Positions 16,738 through 24,640 of a DNA stretch of 64,000 bases are shown piece after piece. The position numbers were made by a program, and so were the translations under genes. The notes under the pieces were generated by a model. It did no database searches. It had not been told where the DNA came from and saw only the letters and a list, made by a program, of their open reading frames with translations. The stretch is from Advenella sp. FME57. Lineage in GTDB: Bacteria; Pseudomonadota; Gammaproteobacteria; Burkholderiales; Burkholderiaceae_B. How positions within the stretch are numbered: position 1 is the stretch's first letter; every line of letters starts with the position of its first letter. The stretch spans positions 215,688-279,687 of the forward strand of contig NZ_JABUXU010000004.1 in NCBI RefSeq assembly GCF_014897675.1, written 5' to 3'.

Positions 16738-18342
16738 ATGACTGTTGAATTAAATACTTTGCCGTTGAAAACCGGGCGTGCCCAATTGCTGGCCCGCCTG
16801 GCTGAACCCAAAACCTATGACCTGGCGGTCATCGGTGGCGGTGCGACTGGCCTGGGTGTGGCGCTGGATGCAGCTGCCCGCGGCTTTTCGGTGGTGTTGC
16901 TGGAGTCGCATGACTTTGCCAAAGGCACCTCGTCACGGGCGACCAAACTCGTGCACGGCGGTGTGCGCTATCTGGCACAGGGCAATATCGCGCTGGTACG
17001 TGAGGCGCTGCACGAGCGTGCCACGCTGCTGCACAATGCACCGCATATTGCGCAGCCTCTGGCTTTCGTCATGCCCTCGTATAAGCTGCTGGACACGCCG
17101 TTCTACGGCATTGGCCTCAAGGCATACGACGCGCTGGCGGGCAAGGCCGGCCTGGGGAACACCCAGTTTCTGAGCACTCGCCAGACACGAGCGCTGTTGC
17201 CTACTGTACAGCCGCAAGGGCTCAAGGGTGGCGTCAAATACTGGGACGGGCAGTTCGACGATGCCCGGCTGGCGCTGGCGCTGGCTCGAACGGCAGCACG
17301 CCATGGCGCACTGCTATTGAACTACTGCCCGGTTACGAAACTGATTCACGACAACGGGCGCGTGGCAGGGCTGGTGTGCGAAGATGGTGACTCGGGCTGC
17401 AGCTACCAGGTACGCGCAAGATGTGTGGTCAACGCTACCGGTCCGTGGGTGGATGCCTTACGTGAGATGGACGGCGCCGAATCGGGTCGCGCCACCCGAC
17501 CCATTGTTGCCCCCAGCCAGGGCGTGCATGTGGTGGTGGACCGGGACTTTATGCCTGGCGACCATGCGCTGCTGGTGCCCAAGACGGCAGACGGCCGGGT
17601 GCTATTTGCCGTGCCATGGCTGGGCAAGGTCATTCTTGGCACCACGGACACGCCACGTCACGACCTGGCCCGCGAGCCGGCGCCCTTCCAGGCCGAACTG
17701 GACTTTATCCTGAGCGAGGCGGGGCATTACCTGAACCGTCGTCCCACTATGGCCGACGTGCGTAGTATGTGGGTGGGTCTGCGCCCGCTGGCCCGGCCCC
17801 AGGGCGACGATGGCGAAAATACCAAGGGTATCAGCCGAGAACATACTGTACTCACCAGCGCCTCTGGCATGGTGACAGTCACGGGTGGCAAATGGACAAC
17901 TTACCGTGCCATGGCCGAGGATGTCCTGCAAGCATGCTTTACCGCGGGAGCGTTGCCCACCCGTGCGGGCGGGGTCACTGTAAATTTGCCACTGGTTGGC
18001 GCGCCACCCGACGGGACCACGCAGCACAATATGCATATGCCGCAGGGCCTGCATTCCTACGGCAGCGAGGCCGCTGTCGTAAACGCGCTGCCCGGTGCCG
18101 ACCGCTGGCTGACCGACGGCCTGAGCGAGGCCATGGTGCGTTTTGCCGTTAGCCACGAGTATGCCTGCACCGTGGAGGATGTCCTGGCGCGACGCTCGCG
18201 CTTGTTGTTCCTTGACGCCAGGCAGGCCGCGGCTGTCGCCCCGCAGGTCGCTGCCATCCTGCAGCAAGCGCTGCAGCAGGATGAAGTGGGACTGCCGGCG
18301 TTTCTGGCACTGACACAACAGTATATGGGTCAGAATGATTGA
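16738..18342 (+). CDS. glpD: Aerobic glycerol-3-phosphate dehydrogenase
   Basis: 534 aa FAD enzyme oxidising sn-glycerol 3-phosphate to dihydroxyacetone phosphate and reducing quinone at the inner membrane. FAD motif DLAVIGGGATGLGVALDAAA at about residues 28-47, then SRATKLVHGGVRYL, the glpD signature, and GGKWTTYRAMAEDV. The C-terminal DAO_C-like domain has ERAT-type helices (VRFAVSHEYACTVEDVLARR). Full length. Separated from the transporter genes by 246 nt containing a strong hairpin, so probably under its own, GlpR-type control. Completes the GlpK-GlpD route. Confidence 0.96.
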   Translation: MTVELNTLPLKTGRAQLLARLAEPKTYDLAVIGGGATGLGVALDAAARGFSVVLLESHDFAKGTSSRATKLVHGGVRYLAQGNIALVREALHERATLLHNAPHIAQPLAFVMPSYKLLDTPFYGIGLKAYDALAGKAGLGNTQFLSTRQTRALLPTVQPQGLKGGVKYWDGQFDDARLALALARTAARHGALLLNYCPVTKLIHDNGRVAGLVCEDGDSGCSYQVRARCVVNATGPWVDALREMDGAESGRATRPIVAPSQGVHVVVDRDFMPGDHALLVPKTADGRVLFAVPWLGKVILGTTDTPRHDLAREPAPFQAELDFILSEAGHYLNRRPTMADVRSMWVGLRPLARPQGDDGENTKGISREHTVLTSASGMVTVTGGKWTTYRAMAEDVLQACFTAGALPTRAGGVTVNLPLVGAPPDGTTQHNMHMPQGLHSYGSEAAVVNALPGADRWLTDGLSEAMVRFAVSHEYACTVEDVLARRSRLLFLDARQAAAVAPQVAAILQQALQQDEVGLPAFLALTQQYMGQND

Positions 18343-18359
18343 GCTTTTGCATAAAGCTC
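18341..18359 (+). terminator. Hairpin at the glpD stop codon
   Basis: GAGCTTT (18341-18347), loop TGCAT, AAAGCTC (18353-18359). The stem begins within the TGA of glpD. There is no U-tract after it, so termination strength is uncertain. Confidence 0.35.
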
Positions 18360-19141
18360 GATTGTCTCGGCGCTTGCGCTGTCCCTGTCGCAGTACATAT
18401 GGGCTACAGCAAACACACTGACAACTTCAGATCTCCTGAACAAGCAATGCGATATCGACATGGCGGCACACCTATGGGGTGACACCAATTTACAAATCGC
18501 GGAGCATTTCTCCGACAAGCAAGGTTCCAATACTGACAATGATGGTGCCATGTGTTCGAAGTACAGTGTATTAGCCTCGTTTATGAACAATGGGCCGTTG
18601 CCACTGAAAAAGCCGACCGCTGCTGCACGCTTCTTTTGGCGCCTCACGTTGCGCGCCGGAATGAAATGGCACGATGCCTGGCCGGGTAATTTCAACATGC
18701 CCGGGCAGCCACCCCTTATGGTGGCCAGATCTCTGTCGTGAGGCTGCACTTTATTCATCTTGCTTAGAACAAGTAATACGCTCGAAGCCCGCAATCGCTG
18801 GCATGCGTCAACCCAAGCGCTGACCCGTGCGTCCACGTTCAAACACTGCCAGAAGACATTTCCGACCTCCCGAACTTATCGGCTTATCGCTGAAGAAAAA
18901 CCTGCATTGCGGGTTTTTACCTATTTTATAGTGGTTGTAAATGCAGCAACTCTTGTGTATTCTGAGCTTTGCTCGACGCCGGTCAGGCGCAGTAGCTGGC
19001 TCTAATGGTGCTATTTAAAGCGACAGGAGCCCCAATTAATATTCTAGCGGCTTCACTCCATTCGGTCGTTCTCTGCTACCAGGGACGGGACAAGCACATC
19101 GCAACTGCGAGGAGGTCGTATAAAAAGGAGACACCATCCAT
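18343..19141. other. Gene-less stretch between glpD and tctCBA
   Basis: About 800 nt. Open frames exist on both strands but none resembles a protein family or has a convincing start site. It contains two hairpins (listed separately) and must hold the promoter of the Tct operon. It may contain a degraded gene, but I cannot identify one. Confidence 0.5.
18896..18918. terminator. Bidirectional intrinsic terminator
   Basis: AAAAACC-TGC-ATT-GCG-GGTTTTT forms a 10-bp stem (one T-G wobble) with a 3-nt loop. The A-rich left arm and T-rich right arm give a U-tract in both directions. It has no intact gene immediately upstream on either strand, so it may be the relic end of a lost gene or insulate glpD from tctCBA. 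Confidence 0.65.
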
Positions 19142-20128
19142 ATGAAAAGCTTAAAAAACAAGTTGCAGCGAGCGTGCGCATTCGCTTTATTTGCAACCAG
19201 CATATTGCTATTGCCGTTTGTGGCGCGCGCCGATGATTTTCCGACCAAGCCTATTACCATTGTGGCTCATACCGCTGCGGGTTCGTCGACGGACCTGTTT
19301 GCACGAGAGCTCGCCCAGGCAGCGACCCCAATTTTTGGCAAACCCGTGGTTGTCGTTAACAGACCGGGCGGAAGTGGTGCAACTCAAATGGCGCTCATTA
19401 GCTCAGCGGCACCGGATGGGTATACCGTAGGGGTGAACACCAGTTCTCACGTCACGGCGATGCTGACGAACCTGAAGGGGACTTACACTCCGGCGGATTT
19501 TTCGTGGATTGTACTCAATCAGATCGATCCCTATATTCTCGCCGTCCATGCTGATAGTCCATATAAATCACTTAAAGACTTGGTTGAGGCGGCAAAAGGA
19601 GGGCAACGAGTGAAGATAGGAGGATATGGTGCAGTGGGTGCCTCCCACAATATCGCAGTACAAATATTCGCCGACAAGGCTGATATGCCTGTTACCTGGG
19701 TCAGTTACCCCGGTTCGGGAGATGCCGCGACTGCTGTATTAGGCAAACATATCGATGCTGTCAGTATCAACCCGGGCGGTACGCTCGCCTTCGTGGCCGC
19801 AGGACGCATAAAGATTCTAGGGGTGATGAGTGACAGTCGGGTCAGCAGTCTTCCTGATGTCCCGACTTACGCAGAGGCGGGTTATGACGTCGATACCTCC
19901 TGGAAACAGATACGAGGCCTGTACGGCCCGAAAGACATGCCTGAAGATATTCAGAAAAAATTGGCTGATGGCTTCCGTAAAGCCATGGAGACGCCGCGTT
20001 TTAAAGAGTATATGAAGCGTTCTGCCCTGGAAGCCGGTGATCTGGGCCCCGGCGAGTACCGAAGCTTCATTGACGATGCCACGAAAAAAACACAACAATG
20101 GTTAACCAAACTGGGAATTACCCAATGA
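19142..20128 (+). CDS. TctC/Bug-family periplasmic binding protein
   Basis: 328 aa. Signal peptide of about 30 residues ending VARA before DDFPTKPITIV. Bug-family features are HTAAGSSTDLFARELAQ, VVNRPGGSGATQMALI and APDGYTV. The family binds carboxylates (citrate, malate, nicotinate and others) and delivers them to TctAB. This is the only Bug protein in the window with its membrane subunits, tctB and tctA, directly downstream (4-nt overlap with tctB). Ligand unknown; the CoA-thioester pathway downstream suggests an organic acid. Confidence 0.93.
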   Translation: MKSLKNKLQRACAFALFATSILLLPFVARADDFPTKPITIVAHTAAGSSTDLFARELAQAATPIFGKPVVVVNRPGGSGATQMALISSAAPDGYTVGVNTSSHVTAMLTNLKGTYTPADFSWIVLNQIDPYILAVHADSPYKSLKDLVEAAKGGQRVKIGGYGAVGASHNIAVQIFADKADMPVTWVSYPGSGDAATAVLGKHIDAVSINPGGTLAFVAAGRIKILGVMSDSRVSSLPDVPTYAEAGYDVDTSWKQIRGLYGPKDMPEDIQKKLADGFRKAMETPRFKEYMKRSALEAGDLGPGEYRSFIDDATKKTQQWLTKLGITQ

Positions 20129-20616
20129 GTCCGGAGCTGACCAATTCATCGGATAAAGCGCCCGCTGTGCTGATGTTAAACGGGAGGGTTGCGCTGGTTG
20201 TTGTGGCACTGCTTAGTTTGTGCTGCTTTACCTGGATGGCCTGGCAGAGTACGGCTTTTCCTGCGGCGTTTAATAGCGCGGAAGTGGGCGCAGCTCGGGT
20301 GCCACTTATTGCTTGCACCGGTGGAATTCTGACCAGCATCGGATTGATCGTACACGCGATCCGTCGAAAGTTCGACAGCATGGCAACTATTGCCATACGA
20401 AAGCCGTTAGGCGTTTTGGTCGCGTTAGCGCTGACAATTCTATGGGTTTGGGGGATGCCTCATATAGGGTTTTATCTTGCTTCGGTCGTCGTCGTGCCGC
20501 TCATCATGCTGGCCGGGGGAGAACGACGTCCGATGATGCTGGTGCTATCAACAATTGGTTTCGTTGTATTCGTGCATGTGTGCTTCTCTTTTCTGCTGGA
20601 CATCGAGTTTCCTTAG
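20125..20616 (+). CDS. Tripartite tricarboxylate transporter small membrane subunit (TctB-like)
   Basis: 163 aa with four hydrophobic segments, as expected of TctB: ALVVVALLSLCCFTWM, VPLIACTGGILTSIGLIV, LGVLVALALTILWVWG and a C-terminal stretch. Its ATG overlaps the TctC stop codon (ATGA at 20125-20128), which fixes the start; an in-frame ATG at 20098 inside tctC is less likely. Works with the large subunit in secondary, cation-driven uptake. Confidence 0.88.
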   Translation: MSPELTNSSDKAPAVLMLNGRVALVVVALLSLCCFTWMAWQSTAFPAAFNSAEVGAARVPLIACTGGILTSIGLIVHAIRRKFDSMATIAIRKPLGVLVALALTILWVWGMPHIGFYLASVVVVPLIMLAGGERRPMMLVLSTIGFVVFVHVCFSFLLDIEFP

Positions 20617-20625
20617 GAGTTTGCT

Positions 20626-22107
20626 TTGATAGAGAGTCTTGTTACAGGGTTCGGGCTGGTGCTCCACCCTTATGTCCTACTTGCGCTGTTCGGCGGAACG
20701 ATAGTCGGATACATTATCGGAGCAATGCCAGGCCTGGGGCCAAGCCTGGGAGTTGCGCTTTTGGTTCCGTTCACCTATGGTGTTGATCCGGTGGTAGCGA
20801 TGGTGGGTTTGGTAGGCCTCTATATGGCTGCTGAATACGCAGGGGCAGTAACCGCAGTCATATTGAATACCCCGGGTACGGCAGCAGCAGTAGCAACAGC
20901 CTGGGACGGGTACCCGATGGCAAAAAAGGGCGAGGCAGGGTGGGCTTTGCACGTGTCAATCATCAGTTCAGGTATTGGTGCCCTGCTCAGTGCGATTCTT
21001 TTGATTGGTACAGCCATACCGCTTTCCGAGTTTGCCTTGAGATTCGGTCCGCCGGAATATTTTGCGCTTGCGCTCTTTGGCCTCAGCTTGGTTACAAGTC
21101 TCGGCGGCAGCTCGGTTCTTCGCGGGCTGCTCTCTTTATTCCTCGGAGTCGCAATAGCAGTCATCGGTATGGATCCTGTCACCGGGATCCCGCGATTTGC
21201 TATTACCTCAGAGTTCTTTGAAGGAATCCCCTTGGTGCCAATGCTGCTGGGCTTATATGCCGTGTCCGAAGCATTGTACATGCTGGAGGGATCTACTGCC
21301 AAAACGCTGAAGGTGACCATAGGGAACGTGTTGTCCCTGCACTTGTCTCGCTACCGTCCCTTGATGGGGACAATTTTGCGAAGCTCGGGCATCGGATACT
21401 TTATTGGTGTTATACCTGGCGCCGGTGCTTCGATCGCTTCCTTGATTGCTTATAGCCATGCCAAACGACGCAATGGAAACAATGAGCCGGCTTTCGGAGA
21501 GGGTAATCCGGCGGGTGTTGCCGCGTCGGAGGCGGCCAACAACGCCGCAGTTTCGGGCGCACTGGCGCCCTTGCTTGCCCTGGGTGTTCCGGGCTCTGCT
21601 ACTGCGGCGGTCTTAATCGGTGCATTAATGATTCAGGGTATCCAGCCTGGCCCTATGCTGTTTGTGAACAACCCTGAGATTCCTTATTCAGTCTTTGCCT
21701 CTATTCTTATCGGCACTCCACTTATGGTTATTGTGGGCTTGCTGGGTGCCAGGCTTTGGGTGAAGGTAACGGCAGTCCCGCAATCACTTCTGGCAGCACT
21801 TGTCATTGGTATATCGATCGTTGGCGCCTTTGCTTCTACTAACTCGATGTTTCCGGTGTATGTCACGCTGGTTTTCGGCATCATCGGTTATGTTCTTCGC
21901 AAGGTGGATATCCCGACCGCTCCGATTGTTCTCGCGCTTGTGCTCGTTCCCATGGCGGAGGCCAATTACCGCAGGGCGCTTGTCGTAGCCGACGGCAGTC
22001 ACACCATTTTCTTTCTAAGTCCGATCAGTCTTGTCCTTCTGCTTGCTGCTGCCTCTTCGTTTCTGGTGCCATTGATCAAGAGATACCGGCAATCAAGAAA
22101 GAATTGA
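20626..22107 (+). CDS. Tripartite tricarboxylate transporter large permease (TctA-like)
   Basis: 493 aa, about twelve membrane segments. TctA signature motifs are GAMPGLGPSLGVALLVPFTY near the N-terminus and GVIPGAGASIASLIAY in the second half, plus GNPAGVAASEAANNAA and GVPGSATAAVLIGALMIQG. The start is TTG at 20626 with AGGAG at 20615-20619 overlapping the tctB stop. Completes the transporter; a T-tailed hairpin follows about 140 nt later. Confidence 0.94.
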   Translation: MIESLVTGFGLVLHPYVLLALFGGTIVGYIIGAMPGLGPSLGVALLVPFTYGVDPVVAMVGLVGLYMAAEYAGAVTAVILNTPGTAAAVATAWDGYPMAKKGEAGWALHVSIISSGIGALLSAILLIGTAIPLSEFALRFGPPEYFALALFGLSLVTSLGGSSVLRGLLSLFLGVAIAVIGMDPVTGIPRFAITSEFFEGIPLVPMLLGLYAVSEALYMLEGSTAKTLKVTIGNVLSLHLSRYRPLMGTILRSSGIGYFIGVIPGAGASIASLIAYSHAKRRNGNNEPAFGEGNPAGVAASEAANNAAVSGALAPLLALGVPGSATAAVLIGALMIQGIQPGPMLFVNNPEIPYSVFASILIGTPLMVIVGLLGARLWVKVTAVPQSLLAALVIGISIVGAFASTNSMFPVYVTLVFGIIGYVLRKVDIPTAPIVLALVLVPMAEANYRRALVVADGSHTIFFLSPISLVLLLAAASSFLVPLIKRYRQSRKN

Positions 22108-22245
22108 CAGTTGACGTTGGCTGTGGAAACATTCCCTGCGAAGCAGACCCACGTAGCCAGTATCGGTCCGCTGCTGCTTTGCGCCGTTATCTATACCAGA
22201 TGCTGGCGTCAGCTTTGCAGGGTAATCTGCGTGGTCGGCAAGTAG

Positions 22246-22265
22246 CCCGCTGCAGAGCGGGTTTT
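22246..22265 (+). terminator. Intrinsic terminator after tctCBA
   Basis: CCCGCT-GCAG-AGCGGG, a perfect 6-bp GC-rich stem with a tetraloop, followed by TTTT. Located 139 nt after the TctA stop and before the next gene's promoter. Confidence 0.6.
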
Positions 22266-22306
22266 CACCGACAGCAGGAAAAATCGTTTCTGGCAATGTA
22301 CAATTA

Positions 22307-22320
22307 TTTAATTAATTAAA
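22307..22320. promoter_or_regulatory. AT-only palindrome upstream of the TrmB-type gene
   Basis: TTTAATTAATTAAA is a perfect 14-bp palindrome 57 nt upstream of the regulator start. A similar TTTAA...TTAAA arrangement lies in the citE-like/MLE divergent promoter, so this may be a shared operator. AT-only palindromes also arise by chance. Confidence 0.3.
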
Positions 22321-22377
22321 CAGCCTTTACATGTACGTGTCCACGAGACATTAAGGTATCGCTCAAAGGGGTATAAT

Positions 22378-23286
22378 TTGCACCGATCGCAAGACTCCAG
22401 TAGTCCGTTACTGGCTAGTGATAACAATATGATTGCTGATCTCAAGTCTCTAGGCTTCACAGAGTATGAAGCAAAGATCTATCTTGAGACGTTGATGGCT
22501 GTGGGGGTGCCCAAAACAGCCTATGAAATATCAAAGGCGTCGGGGGTTCCTCGCTCTAACACCTATAGCGCCTTGGAGGCGCTTGCACGCAAGGGCGCTG
22601 TATTGCCAGTTACGGAGAATCCGACATGCTATGTGGCTGCAAATCCCAGAAGCATGCTCGAATCGCTTGCTACCCAGACGGCGACGACCTGTAATCGTGC
22701 GGCGGCGAATCTTGAGCGACTTGCACCAAAGGTAGAGAACCAATATGTCTGGATTCTGCGGGGAGAAGAGAGTACTTCGGCTGAAATAGACAAGCTTCTC
22801 GCCTCGGCGACTACGTCGATTTGGATTAAGGCTTCTGACAGTGTATTGCGGAACCATGCGGCCGCGCTAAAAAAAGCTGCGCGCAAGAAGGGTATGCGTG
22901 TGATGATCGTACTGTTCGGTAAAGATAAATCTGAATTCGAATATAGCCCAAACTGTCGTGTGTACATTCACGAAAACGACGGAACCAGAATGGGGAAAGC
23001 AGATAACCTTTTCACGATTGTCATTGACTTTAACGAGATGATTACGGTGAACGCGTCCGACCAGTATGTTGGGGCCCGTACCCGAAGTCCTGCTATTGTC
23101 ACCATGGCGTCGTCTCTGATTCGGCACGATTACTATATGGCCGAGATTTTCCTCAAATTCGGTGACCAGATAACTGAAGAATTCGGCCGCTATCTCGCCA
23201 AGTTGCGGCTGGATGCTTACACGCCCGAACAGGCCGCCTCATTTTACGAGAATACCGGCATGGAGCGCACGACCAAAGACAACTGA
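22378..23286 (+). CDS. TrmB-family transcriptional regulator
   Basis: 302 aa from a TTG start at 22378 with AAAGGGG just upstream; an ATG at 22429 lacks a ribosome binding site. The N-terminal TrmB winged helix is at about residues 20-80 (LKSLGFTEYEAKIYLETL, then YEISKASGVPRSNTYSALE). A coiled linker and a C-terminal phospholipase-D-like sensor domain (SATTSIWIKASDSVLRNHA, KKGMRVMIVLFGKD) follow. TrmB regulators are mainly archaeal and much less common in proteobacteria. Placed between tctCBA and the CoA-pathway genes, it is the probable regulator of one or both. Ligand unknown. Confidence 0.8.
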   Translation: MHRSQDSSSPLLASDNNMIADLKSLGFTEYEAKIYLETLMAVGVPKTAYEISKASGVPRSNTYSALEALARKGAVLPVTENPTCYVAANPRSMLESLATQTATTCNRAAANLERLAPKVENQYVWILRGEESTSAEIDKLLASATTSIWIKASDSVLRNHAAALKKAARKKGMRVMIVLFGKDKSEFEYSPNCRVYIHENDGTRMGKADNLFTIVIDFNEMITVNASDQYVGARTRSPAIVTMASSLIRHDYYMAEIFLKFGDQITEEFGRYLAKLRLDAYTPEQAASFYENTGMERTTKDN

Positions 23287-23394
23287 TATGCCTGGTAGTG
23301 AAGCACCGTTGTGGTCGATTGCATCGTCCGGACGCCTTGGCTGTACGCAACGGTGTGGCTATATTCAGCATATTAGGGCGGCTGCATGCGTTAT

Positions 23395-24270
23395 CTACAA
23401 GATAATTTCAGCCAGCATATTGACCCGTCCATCCTCTTCCCGCGCCCAAGCCTCTATTTTGCCATCGCCAAGCCGCAGGCCTTCGATAAAAAATGGACGG
23501 TCTACGAAAAGTGGCTTGACTGCCTTGAAGGTGAACTGCTTGCATCGGGTAACACCAGCCGCCACTAAAGCATGGTTTAACACCAGCGTCGCAATGAGCT
23601 GACCCTGTACGATGATAGCCGGATACTTCTCCACATTCCGCGTATAGTCTGCATCGTAATGAATACGATGGCTGTTGAACGTGACAGCAGAGTAGCGGAA
23701 CAATTCCGTGGCATTGAGTTTTTCTGGAACCGACCAATCGGAACCAGACTTGGCTCTTAGCGTGAAAATATCGTCATCATAGTCCTGATGGTCTCTGTAA
23801 ACAACGGTTTGTTCTTCCTCACGAAGCAGGCGACCTTCCTGCGTGTATCTATTATTAATCCCAAGAAATATCATCTCACCCGATTTGCCCGTTTTGGTGT
23901 CAATGCTGGAAATAGTTGCAGTTCTATCGACTTGTTTGCCGACCTGCAGGTCATGGTGATAAGTAATGACGCTTTTTGCCCACATCCGTCTCGCTTGCGG
24001 TAACGGTGGAATGAATTTGCCGCGCTTGGGGTGACCGTCTAAGTCTACCTCTGGCTGCGGAACGGCTGGGACGAAGTAAAGCCAGTGACCGCAGGGGTGT
24101 ATTCCGCCCAGCAAGTCAACGGTCGGTACGTTCGAACGGCCGCCGATAAGGCTGGCAAGGCCATTAAGCGGCCACTGCTCTATTATTTCCTTCGCGATGT
24201 GTTGCCGACCCTTCCAGTCTTCAATATTGCCTTGCATGGCGTGGCTGTCAGGCTCATGTGTTCGGGTCAT
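23395..24270 (-). CDS. HTD2-like / FAS1-type dehydratase (mesaconyl-C4-CoA-hydratase-like)
   Basis: 291 aa double-hotdog protein. The second hotdog has the MaoC-like catalytic strand RYSAVTFNSHRIHYDADY followed by YPAIIVQGQLIATLVLNHA, the hallmark of the HTD2 / FAS1-like dehydratase family, which includes mesaconyl-C4-CoA hydratase. Likely hydrates an enoyl-CoA or dehydrates a hydroxyacyl-CoA. Start at 24270 is fixed by AGGAG 8 nt upstream; the frame stays open to 24693 only by running antisense through the biotin carrier gene. Divergent from the carboxylase genes across a 138-nt promoter region. Confidence 0.8.
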   Translation of the reverse strand: MTRTHEPDSHAMQGNIEDWKGRQHIAKEIIEQWPLNGLASLIGGRSNVPTVDLLGGIHPCGHWLYFVPAVPQPEVDLDGHPKRGKFIPPLPQARRMWAKSVITYHHDLQVGKQVDRTATISSIDTKTGKSGEMIFLGINNRYTQEGRLLREEEQTVVYRDHQDYDDDIFTLRAKSGSDWSVPEKLNATELFRYSAVTFNSHRIHYDADYTRNVEKYPAIIVQGQLIATLVLNHALVAAGVTRCKQFTFKAVKPLFVDRPFFIEGLRLGDGKIEAWAREEDGRVNMLAEIIL

Positions 24271-24408
24271 GGGTAATCTCCTAATTTGGTTGTTGTGATT
24301 GCAACTACTATAAATTTTCGATATGATGTTGTCAAGCACGCTGGCAAAAGCACTCTTGGTGATCCTGCCAGAGACGTGCAAACATAAACGACAAACTGGA
24401 TGGAGACC

Positions 24409-24630
24409 ATGGCAATAGTAGATATCAAGACCGAGATAACGGGCAACGTGTGGAAGATTGTTCAACAAGTCGGATCGCACGTTGAGGAAGATGAGCCGAT
24501 CATGATCCTGGAGTCCATGAAAATGGAGATTCCTGTCATAGCGGTAGAAAGCGGCATCGTAAAAGAGATTCTCATTCAAGAAGGGGAAACGGTTACCGAA
24601 GGAACGGTCGTGGCCCGCATCGAGGCATAA
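24409..24630 (+). CDS. Stand-alone biotin carboxyl carrier protein
   Basis: 73 aa, a bare biotinyl/lipoyl domain without the Ala/Pro-rich N-terminus of AccB. The biotinylation site is the central lysine of ILESMKMEIPV. It resembles the small carrier of Bacillus-type methylcrotonyl-/acyl-CoA carboxylases (YngHB type). The start at 24409 has GGAG at 24402-24405. The biotin carboxylase follows after 10 nt and the carboxyltransferase is 4.4 kb away in the same cluster; together they make a complete three-part enzyme. Confidence 0.9.
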   Translation: MAIVDIKTEITGNVWKIVQQVGSHVEEDEPIMILESMKMEIPVIAVESGIVKEILIQEGETVTEGTVVARIEA

Positions 24631-24640
24631 GGAGTGCGAA

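Noticed and set aside
18330..18842. 170-codon open frame on the minus strand downstream of glpD
   Set aside because: No similarity to a known family, no ribosome binding site, unnatural Cys/Ser/His-rich composition, and it runs into the glpD terminator-like hairpin.
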